Notes: generated by a model from the letters alone, not told the origin. Positions 1 to 9,918 are shown, counted from the stretch's first letter. The stretch is DNA of 64,000 nt from Rhizobium sp. Leaf453 (GCF_001425605.1 NZ_LMRG01000028.1:248001-312000); one strand, 5' to 3'. Translations and numbers: made by a program.

Positions 1-783
1 CTTCTCTCGGATGCCGACTCCCAGACGATGCTCGGACGCCGTGAAACCTTCCTGGCCGATGTCCAGAAGGCAAAAGCCGATTGGCGTGCCCAGGTCGAGC
101 CGCGCGAGAACAGCCGTGAAACGCCCTTCACCTCGCAGCGGCCGCTCATCGCACTGCGAAAGGTTCTCGATCGTAACGGCATCGTGGTGGTTGGTTCGGG
201 TAATACGCAGGGTTCGGTCAAGCAGAGCTTCCCGATCTATGAGCCCCGTACGCATCTGACGTCCGGCTCCTACTCGCCGATGGGCTGGGCGGTCCCGGCG
301 GCCATGGGTGCCAAGCTGGCCAAGCCTGATCGCCAGGTCGTCGCGATCGTCGGTGATGGCGATTTCATGATGTCGCTGCCGGAAATGGGCACGGCCGTGA
401 TGAACGGCATCAATGTGGTGTTCCTGGTCTTGAACAATCAGGGTTACATGTCGATCCGCGGCGGCCAGCGCAAGTTCATGGGGCGCCATATCGCCTCCGA
501 GTTCAGCCATCATGCCGGCAATGGCGCGCCGTATTCGGCGGATATCGCGGCATCGGCCCGCGCCTTCGGTCTACAGGCCTGGAAGGTCGAGAAGGACGAA
601 GATCTGGAAAGCAGCCTGAAGGCCGCGCTCGAGTGCGGCGGCCCGGCACTTGTCGAAGTCATCGTCTCGCGCGATGCCGCAGGCCCGTTCGCCACCGGTT
701 GGTGGGACTTCCCGTCGCCGGCCTACTACGAAAAAGAGCAGGCCGCCTATGCCGAGATGCGTGCGCTTGAGCAGCATCTCTAA
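1..783 (+). CDS. Thiamine-diphosphate-dependent enzyme, acetolactate synthase-like (C-terminal part)
   Basis: This is the C-terminal 260 residues of a ThDP enzyme; the reading frame is open from the first base, so the gene starts before the window. The ThDP/Mg binding motif is visible as GDGDF followed by an NNQGY about 25 residues later, which is the classic GDG...NN fold of the acetolactate synthase/benzoylformate decarboxylase superfamily. The N-terminal and FAD-like middle domains are not visible, so the reaction (C-C lyase, ligase or decarboxylase) cannot be decided. The tail [11 protein letters not shown] is distinctive but I do not recognise it from a characterised enzyme. It is followed by a histidinol-dehydrogenase-like gene and a sugar importer on the same strand, suggesting a role in carbohydrate or organic-acid catabolism rather than branched-chain amino acid synthesis. 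Confidence 0.85.
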   Translation, partial: LLSDADSQTMLGRRETFLADVQKAKADWRAQVEPRENSRETPFTSQRPLIALRKVLDRNGIVVVGSGNTQGSVKQSFPIYEPRTHLTSGSYSPMGWAVPAAMGAKLAKPDRQVVAIVGDGDFMMSLPEMGTAVMNGINVVFLVLNNQGYMSIRGGQRKFMGRHIASEFSHHAGNGAPYSADIAASARAFGLQAWKVEKDEDLESSLKAALECGGPALVEVIVSRDAAGPFATGWWDFPSPAYYEKEQAAYAEMRALEQHL

Positions 784-790
784 CTGAGAC

Positions 791-806
791 GCCGGCTTCG
801 GCCGGC
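791..806 (+). other. Intercistronic hairpin with TTCG loop
   Basis: A perfect 6-bp GCCGGC stem closes a TTCG tetraloop just after the stop codon of the ThDP enzyme gene. There is no T-run after it, so it is more likely an RNA-stabilising or processing hairpin inside the operon than a full terminator. Confidence 0.5.
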
Positions 807-875
807 TCCCAACCTCATCCTTCTGTCCCCTTGGAGTGCGGAGCGCGTCGCTTCCGCAAGCGAAGAGTCATACCC

Positions 876-2192
876 ATGATACGGCACATCAAAACAGCCC
901 AGGCTGCATCTGCTGGCAGCAACGACGGAGCGGTCACCAAGGCCGTTGAGGCGCTCCTCGCCAAGGTGGAAAGCGGCGGCGACAAGGCCGTCCGCGAGCT
1001 TTCCGCCCAGTTCGACAAGCTTGACCGCAGTTCCTATCGCCTGACGAAGAGCGAGATTGACGACGCGATCAACTCGCTCACCAAACGCGAACGTGAAGAC
1101 CTCGACTTCGCCCAGGATCAGGTGCGCAGGTTTGCGGAGGCCCAGAAGGCCAGCCTGAAGGATCTGGAAATCGAGACCCTGCCGGGCATCGTGCTCGGTC
1201 ATCGCAATGTCCCGATCCAGAATGTCGGTTGCTATGTCCCCGGCGGCAAATATCCGTTGCTGGCATCGGCGCACATGACAGTGCTGACCGCACGGGTTGC
1301 CGGCTGCGAGCGGATCATCACCTGCGCGCCGCCGTTCAAGGGGCAGATTTCCCAGAAGATCGTTGCCGCCCAGGCGCTGGCCGGTGCCGACGAAATCTAT
1401 TGCCTTGGCGGCGTCCAGGCGATCGCGGCCATGGCGTACGGGACCGAGACGATCGAACCGGTGGACATGCTGGCGGGACCGGGCAATGCCTATGTCGCGG
1501 AAGCCAAGCGATTGCTGTTCGGCAAGGTCGGCATCGATCTGTTCGCCGGACCGACGGAGACGCTGGTAATCGCCGATGACAGTGTCGATGGCGAAATCGT
1601 CGCCACCGATCTTCTTGGTCAGGCCGAGCACGGGATCAATTCGCCGGCTGTCTTGATCACCAACTCGGAAAAGCTGGCGTGCGACACGCTTGACGAGATC
1701 AAGCGGCTGCTCACCATCCTGCCGACGGCCGAAATCGCCGGCAAGGCATGGGAGGATTTCGGCGAGATCGTCCTCTGCGACACGATTGACGAGATGGTGT
1801 CCGAAGCTGACCGCGTCGCTTCCGAGCACGTTCAGGTCATGACCCGCGATCCGGATTATTTCTTGAACAAGATGCGGAATTACGGCGCGCTGTTCCTCGG
1901 CGCCCGCACCAATGTCGCCTTCGGGGACAAGGTGATCGGCACGAACCACACGCTGCCGACCAACAAGGCCGCTCGTTATACCGGCGGCCTCTGGGTCGGG
2001 AAATTCCTGAAGACCTGCACCTACCAGCGCATCCTGACCGACGAAGCGTCGGCTTTGATCGGCGCTTACAGTTCGCGGCTTTGCCTCATGGAGGGCTTCG
2101 CCGGGCATGCCGAGCAGGCAAACATCCGCGTCCGTCGCTATGGCGGCCGCAACATCCCTTATGCGACGGCGGTGGACCCCATCGACGCATAA
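876..2192 (+). CDS. Histidinol dehydrogenase-family NAD-dependent alcohol dehydrogenase (HpsN-like)
   Basis: A 438-residue protein of the HisD superfamily, which oxidises an alcohol to a carboxylate in two NAD-dependent, zinc-dependent steps. The residues equivalent to the E. coli HisD catalytic and metal set are all present: Gln249, His252, Glu317, His318, Asp351 and His411, with the surrounding motifs [17 protein letters not shown] and GTNHTLPT. I chose the ATG at 876 because the longer reading frame adds only an arginine-rich stretch without family similarity. The gene sits between a ThDP enzyme and a sugar importer, not with his genes, so it is probably a catabolic paralogue such as the dihydroxypropanesulfonate dehydrogenase HpsN rather than biosynthetic hisD. 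The true substrate is not visible from sequence. Confidence 0.85.
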   Translation: MIRHIKTAQAASAGSNDGAVTKAVEALLAKVESGGDKAVRELSAQFDKLDRSSYRLTKSEIDDAINSLTKREREDLDFAQDQVRRFAEAQKASLKDLEIETLPGIVLGHRNVPIQNVGCYVPGGKYPLLASAHMTVLTARVAGCERIITCAPPFKGQISQKIVAAQALAGADEIYCLGGVQAIAAMAYGTETIEPVDMLAGPGNAYVAEAKRLLFGKVGIDLFAGPTETLVIADDSVDGEIVATDLLGQAEHGINSPAVLITNSEKLACDTLDEIKRLLTILPTAEIAGKAWEDFGEIVLCDTIDEMVSEADRVASEHVQVMTRDPDYFLNKMRNYGALFLGARTNVAFGDKVIGTNHTLPTNKAARYTGGLWVGKFLKTCTYQRILTDEASALIGAYSSRLCLMEGFAGHAEQANIRVRRYGGRNIPYATAVDPIDA

Positions 2193-2199
2193 AACCGAA

Positions 2200-2234
2200 C
2201 GGCAAGTGCGCAGCACCGCCTGCCGGACTTGCCG
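2200..2234 (+). other. Intercistronic inverted repeat
   Basis: CGGCAAGT and ACTTGCCG form perfect 8-bp arms around a 19-nt loop in the space between the dehydrogenase gene and the importer operon. No T-tract follows. Confidence 0.35.
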
Positions 2235-2273
2235 CCCAACTCAACCGTCAATGCTAAAAACAGGGGAACTGAC

Positions 2274-3524
2274 ATGAAATTGACGACACTTCTTGCTGCC
2301 TCGATCGCCTTCATTCCAGCCGTCGCCATGGCCGAGGAAAAAGGCAAGGTGGAAGGCATTCACCACTGGGTTTCCGAGAGCGAGGTCAACGCGCTCAAGG
2401 TCATCACCGACAAGCTCGCGACCAAGGGATATATCTGGCAGGACAGCGCAGTCGGCGGCCTCTCCGGCGCCAACGCGCTCCAGGCGCTGCGGACCCGTCT
2501 CGCCGCCGGCAATCCGCCGACGACGATGCAGTTTCTCGGCTATGAAGGTTTGGACTGGGCCAAGGAAGGCGTTCTTCGCTCCCTGAACGACCTCTATGTG
2601 AAGAATGGCTGGGACAAGGCGCTCGCGCCGCAACTGTTGGCCTTCGTCAAGTCCGACGATGATTACATCTCGCTGCCGATCAACATGCATCGCCAAAACT
2701 GGGTCTGGGCCAACAAGGCCGTCTTCGACAAGGCCGGCCTTGCCGAGCCCAAGAGCTGGGACGAGCTGATCGCTGCTGGTCCGAAGCTCAAGGAAGCCGG
2801 CGTCATTCCGCTCGCGATCGGCGACGAGCCCTGGCAGATCCTCGAGGTCTTCGAAGCCATTCTCGTCGACGTCAATGGGCCGGACTTCTACGAGAAGGCA
2901 GTGATCGATCTCGACGAAGGCGCGCTGTCCAGCGAACAGATGGTTGATGCGTTCGACAAGCTGCGTCAGGTTCGAGGGCTCGTGGATGATGGCTTCACCG
3001 GCCGCGACTGGGCCGTTGCAACCGGCATGGTCGCCAGCGGCAAGGCCGCCATGCAGGTCATGGGTGATTGGGCGAAGGGCGAGTTCCTGGCCAAGGGCAT
3101 GAAGCCCGGCGTCGACTTCCTGTGCTTCCCGACCCCGACGGCGACCCCGAACTACAAGTTCGTTATCGACGCATTCGGCGTTTTCAAGAGTGACGATCCC
3201 GTAGTCGTTGCCGGCCAGGATGCCTGGGCTGAATCCATCATGGACCCTGAAGTTCAGACGAACTTCAACAAGATCAAGGGCTCAATCCCGGCCCGTTCGG
3301 ACGTCCCGGTTGATGATTTCGATGATTGCGCCAAGCGCAGCTTCGCCGATCGTGAAGCTGCGGTCGCCGGTGGCGCCATGCTCGGCGGTCTGACCGAAGG
3401 CTTCGCAGCACAGCCGCAGTTTTCCGGGGTCTACAGCGACGTGGTCGCCAAGTTCTTCGTGACGGACATGTCTTCGAAGGATGCGGTTCAGTCTCTCGTC
3501 GACGGTATCAATAACGCGCGCTGA
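2274..3524 (+). CDS. Sugar ABC transporter periplasmic binding protein (CUT1, GtsA-like)
   Basis: A 416-residue solute-binding protein of the CUT1 carbohydrate importer family, acting in the periplasm to deliver substrate to the permeases encoded next. It has a typical Sec signal peptide (MKLTTLLAASIAFIPAVAMA) with cleavage expected after AMA. The mature start KVEGIHHWVSESEVNALK and the stretch LRTRLAAGNPPTTMQFLGYE resemble the glucose/mannose binding protein GtsA of pseudomonads. The start at 2274 is supported by the signal peptide and by CAGGGGAA upstream; an earlier in-frame ATG would put 15 polar residues before the signal. Glucose-type aldoses are the best guess for ligand. A hairpin after the gene probably raises its expression over that of the permeases. 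Confidence 0.88.
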   Translation: MKLTTLLAASIAFIPAVAMAEEKGKVEGIHHWVSESEVNALKVITDKLATKGYIWQDSAVGGLSGANALQALRTRLAAGNPPTTMQFLGYEGLDWAKEGVLRSLNDLYVKNGWDKALAPQLLAFVKSDDDYISLPINMHRQNWVWANKAVFDKAGLAEPKSWDELIAAGPKLKEAGVIPLAIGDEPWQILEVFEAILVDVNGPDFYEKAVIDLDEGALSSEQMVDAFDKLRQVRGLVDDGFTGRDWAVATGMVASGKAAMQVMGDWAKGEFLAKGMKPGVDFLCFPTPTATPNYKFVIDAFGVFKSDDPVVVAGQDAWAESIMDPEVQTNFNKIKGSIPARSDVPVDDFDDCAKRSFADREAAVAGGAMLGGLTEGFAAQPQFSGVYSDVVAKFFVTDMSSKDAVQSLVDGINNAR

Positions 3525-3540
3525 TCCAGTTCTGGTCCGC

Positions 3541-3561
3541 CGGCCGGCATCAGTCCGGCCG
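3541..3561 (+). other. Intercistronic hairpin after binding-protein gene
   Basis: CGGCCGG and CCGGCCG form a perfect 7-bp stem with a 7-nt loop directly after the binding-protein gene and before the first permease gene. Such hairpins commonly protect the binding-protein mRNA; no T-run is present. Confidence 0.5.
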
Positions 3562-3604
3562 ACGGGTCAAATGGTGTTTCGCGAAAAATGATGGGAATGC
3601 TGTC

Positions 3605-4501
3605 ATGCGCAGTACACTCTCGATGAGGGACCGATTGACCCATTGGCTGCCCCGGCTCGTCCTGTCTCCGAGTCTGGTCGCTGTTTTTATCGGGGTCTAT
3701 CTCTTCATCGCCTGGACCGGTTGGATCTCGCTTTCGTCGTCCAAGATGGTTCCAAAATATGATTTCGTCGGACTGGAGCAATATATCCGTCTGTGGGCGA
3801 CCCCGCGTTGGGAAACCGCGGTCGTCAACCTGTTCCTGTTTACGGTGCTGTTCCTGGCGATCACCATCGCGATCGGCCTGCTGATTGCCATCCTGCTCGA
3901 TCAACGGGTCCGCGCCGAGGGCTTTTTGCGCGCGGTTTATCTCTACCCCATGGCACTATCCTTCATCGTCACCGGCACAGCCTGGAAATGGATATTGAAC
4001 CCTGATCTCGGCGTAGAGAAGGTCGTCAATGACCTCGGCTGGAGCGGGTTTGTCTTCGACTGGATCACGCGGCCGGATACCGCGATCTATTGCGTGGTGA
4101 TCGCTGCGGTCTGGCAATCGACCGGCTTCGCCATGGCGATTTTCCTGGCCGGGCTTCGCGGCATCGACACCTCCATCATCAAGGCGGCGCAGATTGAAGG
4201 CGCGGGCCTGCCGCGCATCTACATGAGCATCATCGTGCCCATGCTTCGGCCGGCGTTTCTCAGCGTCATCGTGCTGCTCAGCTACATCTCGATCAAGAGC
4301 TTCGACCTGGTTCTCGCGCTGACCAATGCCGGTCCGGGCAACGCCACCGAGATGCCGTCGACGTTCATGTTCTCGGCCACGTTTCGGCGCAACCAGATGG
4401 GCGTCGGTGCTGCCAGCGCCATGATGATGCTGATGACCGTCGCTGCCATCATCGTTCCGTACCTCTATTCCGAACTGAGGGAGAGCCGCAATGAACACTG
4501 A
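3605..4501 (+). CDS. Sugar ABC transporter permease (MalF/GtsB type)
   Basis: A 298-residue integral membrane protein with about six hydrophobic helices and the BPD_transp_1 coupling loop around EGAGLPRIYMSIIVPMLRPA (the EAA motif). It forms half of the membrane channel of the CUT1 importer together with the next gene. The annotated start gives MRSTLSMRDR; the second Met six residues later is also possible. Its stop lies 11 bp inside the next gene, so the two are translationally coupled. Confidence 0.88.
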   Translation: MRSTLSMRDRLTHWLPRLVLSPSLVAVFIGVYLFIAWTGWISLSSSKMVPKYDFVGLEQYIRLWATPRWETAVVNLFLFTVLFLAITIAIGLLIAILLDQRVRAEGFLRAVYLYPMALSFIVTGTAWKWILNPDLGVEKVVNDLGWSGFVFDWITRPDTAIYCVVIAAVWQSTGFAMAIFLAGLRGIDTSIIKAAQIEGAGLPRIYMSIIVPMLRPAFLSVIVLLSYISIKSFDLVLALTNAGPGNATEMPSTFMFSATFRRNQMGVGAASAMMMLMTVAAIIVPYLYSELRESRNEH

Positions 4502-5369
4502 GGCCAACTCGGCACGGCGCTCCCATCTCCTTGGCCGGCTTTTTATCTACGGCTCGCTGCTGGCGCTCGCGGCCTTCTATCTGATGCCCCTCTGGGTGAT
4601 GATCGTTACATCGCTCAAGTCGCTCGACGAAATCTATGCCGGCTCCTTCGTCGGCCTACCCAAGGCGATCACGTTCGAAGCCTGGGAAAAGGCTTGGGGG
4701 CAGGCCTGTATCGGCACGGCCTGCGATGGCCTTCGTCCCTATTTCATCAATTCGCTGCTGATGGTCATTCCGGCGGTCATTCTCTCGACCGGCATCGGCG
4801 CCATCAACGGCTATATCCTGACCAAATGGCGTTTTCCGGGATCCAACTTCTTCTTCGGCATGCTGCTGTTCGGTTGTTTCCTGCCTTTCCAGGCTGTGAT
4901 CCTGCCGATGGCGCAGTTACTCGGAAGCCTGCGTCTTTCCGGAACGATCCCCGGGCTGGTTTTGGTCCACACTGTCTACGGCATCTCTTTTACGACGCTG
5001 TTCTTCCGCAATTACTTCATCACAATCCCGGATGAACTGACGCGCGCGGCGCAGATCGATGGGGCAGGGTTCTTCCGGATTTTCTTCTCCGTCATGCTGC
5101 CGGCGGCCCTGCCGATCATCGTCGTATCCTGCATCTGGCAATTCACACAAATCTGGAACGACTTCCTGTTCGGTGTGTCCTTCACCGCGGGACAGTCGTC
5201 CCCCATTACCGTGGCGCTCAACAACATCGTCAACGTCACGATGGGGCGCAAGCAATACAATGTCGACATGGCTGCCGCCATGATCGCCGCCATCCCAACC
5301 TTGGTCGTATACATCGTCGCGGGCCGCTATTTCGTCCGCGGGCTGACGGCCGGCGCCGTGAAAGGCTGA
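4491..5369 (+). CDS. Sugar ABC transporter permease (MalG/GtsC type)
   Basis: The second permease of the importer, 292 residues with about six membrane helices and an EAA loop in [19 protein letters not shown]. The start overlaps the previous permease gene by 11 bp. The end, [13 protein letters not shown], is the usual C terminus of MalG-type subunits. A short insert, [14 protein letters not shown], in the first periplasmic loop is also typical of the Gts-like group. Confidence 0.88.
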   Translation: MNTEANSARRSHLLGRLFIYGSLLALAAFYLMPLWVMIVTSLKSLDEIYAGSFVGLPKAITFEAWEKAWGQACIGTACDGLRPYFINSLLMVIPAVILSTGIGAINGYILTKWRFPGSNFFFGMLLFGCFLPFQAVILPMAQLLGSLRLSGTIPGLVLVHTVYGISFTTLFFRNYFITIPDELTRAAQIDGAGFFRIFFSVMLPAALPIIVVSCIWQFTQIWNDFLFGVSFTAGQSSPITVALNNIVNVTMGRKQYNVDMAAAMIAAIPTLVVYIVAGRYFVRGLTAGAVKG

Positions 5370-5373
5370 GCCC

Positions 5374-6474
5374 ATGTCCACTCTCGAAATCGATCGCGTC
5401 CGCAAATCCTATGGCATTCACGAGGTCCTGAAGGAGGTTTCGATCTCCATCGGTACAGGCGATTTCCTCGTGCTTCTCGGACCTTCCGGCTGTGGCAAGT
5501 CCACGCTGCTCAACATGATCGCCGGCCTGGACAGCATCACCGGTGGCGAGATTCGTATCGCGGGAAAAGTCGTCAACGACCTCTCGCCTAAGGATCGCGA
5601 TATCGCCATGGTGTTCCAGTCCTATGCGCTCTATCCGACGATGACAGTTCGCCAGAACATCGAGTTCGGAATGAAAATCCGGGGGATCACTCCGCCGGAA
5701 CGGGACAAGGCAGTCAGGACAGCGGCCGATCTGTTGCAGATGAGCCATCTCCTGGATCGCAAGCCGTCGCAACTGTCCGGCGGCCAGCGCCAGCGTGTTG
5801 CTATGGGCCGCGCGATCGTACGTCAGCCGAAGCTCTTCCTGTTCGATGAGCCGCTCTCCAATCTCGATGCCAAATTGCGGGTTGATATGCGCACCGAGAT
5901 CAAGCGCTTGCATGCACGACTGGGAACGACGATCGTCTACGTCACGCATGACCAGATCGAGGCGATGACGCTGGCGACCCGTGTCGCCGTCATGAAGGAC
6001 GGCGTCGTGCAGCAACTCGATGAACCGCAGGTGGTCTACGATCGCCCGGCCAATGTCTATGTCGCGAAGTTCGTCGGCTCGCCGTCGATGAACATCATTC
6101 CCGGCGTGCTCGAAGTCCAGGGCACGGTGGTCAGCGCCGTCGTCGATATCGCAAAGCGCGGTTCGGCGCGCATTTCGGGTGTCGCGGTGTCGCCGGAAAC
6201 CGCGCGGAAATATGCTGGCAAGAGGGTGCTTGTCGGCATCCGGCCGGAAAACTTTTCGATTGCTGCCGGTGATATCCGGCCGACGCTCACCGTCGACGTC
6301 GATGTGGTCGAGCCCACCGGTCCCGATACGCTGGTCGTGTTCCATTGCAGCGGTGCCGAGGTGACCGCGCGCCTGCCGCCGAAACAGGCAAGTGCCGGAC
6401 GCGAGGCCGCGCTTTGCGTCGACACATCCAAGGTCGTCATCTTCGATGCCGATACCGAAAACCGGATCGATTGA
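5374..6474 (+). CDS. Sugar ABC transporter ATPase (MalK/UgpC type)
   Basis: A 366-residue ATPase with Walker [11 protein letters not shown]-loop FQSYALYP, signature LSGGQRQR, Walker [13 protein letters not shown] and switch histidine in VTHDQ. A C-terminal TOBE/OB regulatory domain follows (GIRPENFSI region), which identifies the CUT1 sugar-importer type. It begins 4 bp after the second permease gene and completes the importer. Confidence 0.92.
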   Translation: MSTLEIDRVRKSYGIHEVLKEVSISIGTGDFLVLLGPSGCGKSTLLNMIAGLDSITGGEIRIAGKVVNDLSPKDRDIAMVFQSYALYPTMTVRQNIEFGMKIRGITPPERDKAVRTAADLLQMSHLLDRKPSQLSGGQRQRVAMGRAIVRQPKLFLFDEPLSNLDAKLRVDMRTEIKRLHARLGTTIVYVTHDQIEAMTLATRVAVMKDGVVQQLDEPQVVYDRPANVYVAKFVGSPSMNIIPGVLEVQGTVVSAVVDIAKRGSARISGVAVSPETARKYAGKRVLVGIRPENFSIAAGDIRPTLTVDVDVVEPTGPDTLVVFHCSGAEVTARLPPKQASAGREAALCVDTSKVVIFDADTENRID

Positions 6475-6483
6475 GGTCGTTCG

Positions 6484-7986
6484 ATGGCACAAACGGCAGA
6501 CATCGTCATCATCGGTTCCGGCATCGGCGGCGCGTCGCTGGCCTACAGCCTCGCGCCTTCTGGCTTGCGCATCGTCATCCTCGAACGGGGCGAACACCTC
6601 AAGGACAGTCCGGAGGCCCGTGACGATATCGCGATCTTCCAGAAGGGCTTCTACAGGTCGTCCGAGGAATGGCTGGGAACCGACGGCGAGAGCTTCCTGC
6701 CAGGCAACTATTATTACGTCGGCGGAAATTCCAAGTTCTTCGGCGCGGTCATGTATCGCTATCGTCGCGAGGATTTTTCAGCCCGCCCGCATATGGATGG
6801 AGCCTCGCCGGGCTGGGCAATGTCCTATGACGAGCTGGCGCCGTGGTACGACAAGGCCGAGGCGATCTTCCAGGTTCGAGGCTCCACGCAGCAGGACCCG
6901 ACCGAACCTGTGCATACCGGACCTTACGCCTATCCGCCTGTGCCCGATGAAACCTCTATCGCGGCGGTGCGCCAGCGCTTGGAAAAGGCCGGCGTGCATC
7001 CGTCCGCGCTTCCGCTGTCGATCGATCTCGACGCCTGGCTGGAGCGCGCGCCGACCGGTTGGGATGCCTTCCCCAACACCGGTTTCGGCAAGATCGACGC
7101 GGAGGTTGGGCCGTTGAAGAGCGCGCTTGATTATCCCAATGTCAGCATCCTGACCGGCGCCCAAGTGTCGCGGCTCGACGTCGATAAGAGCGGACAGCGG
7201 ATCGTCGCGGCTGTTTTTGTGAAGGACGGCATCGAGCAGCGCATCTCGGCTGATCGCTTCGTAGTCGCAGCCGGTGCCGTTCAGTCGGCCGCGCTGCTGC
7301 TGCGCTCGACCAGCAAGGCGCATCCGACGGGTCTCGGCAACAGTTCCGATCAGCTCGGCCGCAACTTCATGAACCACAATACGACGGCGATGCTTGCCAT
7401 CGACCCGTTCCGGCGAAACAGCTGTGTTTATCAGAAGACCATCGCCTTCAACGATTTCTACAATGAAAACAACGAATACGGGTTTCCTCTCGGAAACGTG
7501 CAATTGCTCGGTCATATCACGGGTAATATCCTGCGGGCCAATTTCCCGGTTCCCGCGCCGGCCTGGTTCACCCGACTGATTGCCCGGCATGCCTATGGCT
7601 GGTTCCTGACCAGCGAAGATTTGCCGAACCCGGAAAGCCGCGTCATGGTCCGCGACGGCCGTATCGTCATGCACTGGATCCGGTCGAACATGCGCGCCCA
7701 CGAAGCCTTGATCGCCAAGACGCGCGCGGTCATGCGCAAGGCAGGGTTTCCAATCGTGCTGACCCATACATTTGGCCGCAAGACAACCTCGCATCAGTGT
7801 GGCACGGCGCGGATGGGCAGCGACCCGAAATCATCGGTTGTCGACCTGAACTGCCGAAGCCATGACGTTGACAATCTCTACATCACCGACGCCTCGGTCC
7901 TGCCGACGTCGGCGGCCGTCAATCCGGCATTGACCATTTCGGCGCTGGCGATCAAGGCCGGCGCTTCGATCGCGAGGCAGTCATGA
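6484..7986 (+). CDS. GMC-family FAD oxidoreductase, short type
   Basis: A 500-residue flavoprotein dehydrogenase of the glucose-methanol-choline family. The FAD Rossmann motif GSGIGGASLAYS lies at the N terminus and the second signature GNYYYVGGNSKFFGAVMYR follows around residue 80. The C-terminal domain carries the likely catalytic pair His437 (SHQCGTARMG) and Asn480 (NPALT). It is shorter and more divergent than choline-dehydrogenase types and resembles the gluconate/glucoside dehydrogenase side of the family. No Tat or Sec signal is seen, so it is probably cytoplasmic. Its stop overlaps the next GMC gene by ATGA, pointing to two dehydrogenases used together. The substrate is unknown. Confidence 0.85.
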   Translation: MAQTADIVIIGSGIGGASLAYSLAPSGLRIVILERGEHLKDSPEARDDIAIFQKGFYRSSEEWLGTDGESFLPGNYYYVGGNSKFFGAVMYRYRREDFSARPHMDGASPGWAMSYDELAPWYDKAEAIFQVRGSTQQDPTEPVHTGPYAYPPVPDETSIAAVRQRLEKAGVHPSALPLSIDLDAWLERAPTGWDAFPNTGFGKIDAEVGPLKSALDYPNVSILTGAQVSRLDVDKSGQRIVAAVFVKDGIEQRISADRFVVAAGAVQSAALLLRSTSKAHPTGLGNSSDQLGRNFMNHNTTAMLAIDPFRRNSCVYQKTIAFNDFYNENNEYGFPLGNVQLLGHITGNILRANFPVPAPAWFTRLIARHAYGWFLTSEDLPNPESRVMVRDGRIVMHWIRSNMRAHEALIAKTRAVMRKAGFPIVLTHTFGRKTTSHQCGTARMGSDPKSSVVDLNCRSHDVDNLYITDASVLPTSAAVNPALTISALAIKAGASIARQS

Positions 7987-9632
7987 TGTCACTTCGTAAT
8001 TTTGGCTCAGGACGGTTTGGTATCTGCCCCGCCCGGCCGGATGAATTGACCACCTTCGACTATATTGTTGTCGGTGGCGGCTCCACCGGTTGCGTGATCG
8101 CGTCGCGTCTGTCGGAAAATCCTGATGTCAGCGTGCTGCTGCTGGAGGAAGGGCCGCGCGATCGCAGCCCCTACATTCATATTCCCGGCGCCTATTACAA
8201 AACCGCCCAAGGACCGCTGTTGAAGCGCATTGCATGGGAGCCGACGGCCGTACAGGAGCGCGTGGAGACACCGACCATGGTGCAGGCCAGGGTTCTCGGC
8301 GGCGGCAGCTCGGTCAATGCGATGATCTATATTCGAGGCGTTCCCTCCGATTACGAGCACTGGGTGGAGATGGGTGCAGAAGGCTGGGGTTATGCCGACG
8401 TCCTGCCCTATTTCAAGCGCGCCGAGGACAACAATCGGTTCTGTAACGACGTTCATGGCGTCGGTGGACCGCTCGGTGTCTCGGATGTCGACTATATCCA
8501 TCCGCTGACCCGCGCCTGGTTGCAGGCCTGTCAGCAGGCGGGGCTTCCCTACAATCCCGATTTCAATTCCGGCGATCCGGCGGGCTGCGGCCTTTACCAG
8601 ATCACCGCCCGCAACGGCCGGCGCAGTTCGGCGGCCGTTGCCTATCTCAAGGCTGCCCGCAAGCGGAGCAATCTGCGGATCGAGACCGGTTGCACGGTGA
8701 CGCGTGTAATCATTGAGAACGGACGCGCTGTGGGCGTCGAATGCGCCAGGGGCAAGCGACAGATCGTCTTTCGCGCACAGCAGGAAGTCGTCCTGTCCGC
8801 AGGTGCGATCGCGACGCCCAAGCTCCTGATGCTGTCGGGCATCGGCCCCAAGGACCAAATCGGTGCCCAGGGCATCGACGTGCAAGCCGATCTCCCGGGT
8901 GTTGGGCAGAATCTTCAGGATCACACCGAGATTTCGCTGGTCTACCAACTCAACGGTCCACACAGCTACGACAAATACAAGAAGCTGCGCTGGAAGGCGG
9001 CGGCTGGGCTGAACTACGCGCTTTTCCGCAACGGCCCGGCATCGTCCAACCTGATCGAGGGCGGCGCCTTCTGGTGGGGCAACAAAGATGAAGCCGTGCC
9101 GGACATCCAGTATTTCATGGTCGTAGGCGCCGGTATCGAGGAGGGTGTCGATGCGGTCCCAGGCGGAAATGGCTGTACTGTCAATCTTGGCCAGATCAGG
9201 CCCCGCTCCAGGGGCGAGGTGACCCTTGCAAGCGCCGATCCTTTCGCCAATCCACGCGTCGCACCGCGTTATTTCTCCGATCCCTATGATCTGGAATCGA
9301 TCACCGAAGGCACGATGGCAGCCCTCGACATCATGGCCAAGCCGGCGATCGCGGCCTATGTACAGGATCGACATACGCCCGAGCCTCAGCTCAAGTCACG
9401 CGCCGACATCAGGGTTTTTTGCCAGAAAACCGCGCACGCGGCGCTTCACCCATCCGGCACCTGCCGCATGGGCCATGACGACATGGCTGTCGTCGATCCG
9501 CAATTGCGGGTCAGGGGTATCGAGTGCCTTCGCGTCGCCGATGCCTCAATCATGCCGACCCTGATTTCGGGCAATCCGAATTCGGTCTGCATCATGATCG
9601 GCGAGCGGGCGGCCGAGTTTCTGCGCGCGTAG
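7983..9632 (+). CDS. GMC-family FAD oxidoreductase, choline dehydrogenase-like
   Basis: A 549-residue GMC dehydrogenase with the FAD motif VVGGGSTGCVIASRL about 30 residues from the start, the second signature ARVLGGGSSVNAMIYIRG, and the probable catalytic pair His489 (HPSGTCRMG) and Asn531 (SGNPNS). It belongs to the BetA/AlkJ-like alcohol dehydrogenase branch and would pass electrons to a quinone or carrier. The first 25 residues precede the Rossmann fold and are unusual for the family, so a later start cannot be excluded, but the ATGA overlap with the previous gene favours this one. It ends the operon; a strong hairpin follows. Confidence 0.87.
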   Translation: MMSLRNFGSGRFGICPARPDELTTFDYIVVGGGSTGCVIASRLSENPDVSVLLLEEGPRDRSPYIHIPGAYYKTAQGPLLKRIAWEPTAVQERVETPTMVQARVLGGGSSVNAMIYIRGVPSDYEHWVEMGAEGWGYADVLPYFKRAEDNNRFCNDVHGVGGPLGVSDVDYIHPLTRAWLQACQQAGLPYNPDFNSGDPAGCGLYQITARNGRRSSAAVAYLKAARKRSNLRIETGCTVTRVIIENGRAVGVECARGKRQIVFRAQQEVVLSAGAIATPKLLMLSGIGPKDQIGAQGIDVQADLPGVGQNLQDHTEISLVYQLNGPHSYDKYKKLRWKAAAGLNYALFRNGPASSNLIEGGAFWWGNKDEAVPDIQYFMVVGAGIEEGVDAVPGGNGCTVNLGQIRPRSRGEVTLASADPFANPRVAPRYFSDPYDLESITEGTMAALDIMAKPAIAAYVQDRHTPEPQLKSRADIRVFCQKTAHAALHPSGTCRMGHDDMAVVDPQLRVRGIECLRVADASIMPTLISGNPNSVCIMIGERAAEFLRA

Positions 9633-9688
9633 AGCCCTTCGATTTCGTCACGAACCTTCTCGACCTGTGAAGTCACGATACCCCCATC

Positions 9689-9720
9689 TGTGTCACCGGC
9701 CTCGCGTGGCCGGTGACACA
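9689..9720 (+). terminator. Strong hairpin, probable transcription terminator
   Basis: TGTGTCACCGGCC and its exact reverse complement form a 13-bp stem with a TCGCGT loop, 57 bp after the last gene of the first operon. The T-tract is weak, but the position and stem strength fit a terminator. Confidence 0.7.
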
Positions 9721-9807
9721 GGTGCGCATGGTCTTTTTCGCACCGAGCCTCTTCACGTCCTCACTTCACGCGCATGATCGGCAATCCATCTTGTTCGTAC
9801 TGCTCTC

Positions 9808-9883
9808 TGCATGTTTCATCGTGCATTACAAATTCATGCGCACATTTGTGCTTTTTCTTGCATGTTTAATCGTATTCGTGCAT
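9808..9883 (+). promoter_or_regulatory. Operator-like repeats before HAD-DeoR-GH3 operon
   Basis: An AT-rich stretch holds two direct copies of TGCATGTTTMATCGT 51 bp apart, each followed by a further GTGCAT, plus an ATTCATGCGC element between them. Direct repeats with this spacing are typical of DeoR-family operators. The DeoR gene is the second gene of the operon that follows, so autoregulation is the likely role. Confidence 0.5.
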
Positions 9884-9918
9884 AACGTCATTCAAGAGCA
9901 ATGATCAGTGAGGCCAGC

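Noticed and set aside
876-2192. Biosynthetic histidinol dehydrogenase (hisD)
   Set aside because: The active-site residues fit the superfamily, but no other his gene is near and the operon is catabolic; a HpsN-like paralogue is more likely.
780-2216. A 478-codon open frame on the minus strand opposite the HisD-like gene
   Set aside because: Its sequence has no family motifs and is rich in Arg, Gly and Asp, as expected for an antisense shadow of a GC-rich gene whose own frame carries all catalytic residues.
5236-6597. A 453-codon minus-strand frame opposite the importer ATPase gene
   Set aside because: The plus strand encodes an ATPase with every canonical motif; the minus frame has no recognisable domain. 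Similar shadows occur opposite most genes here.
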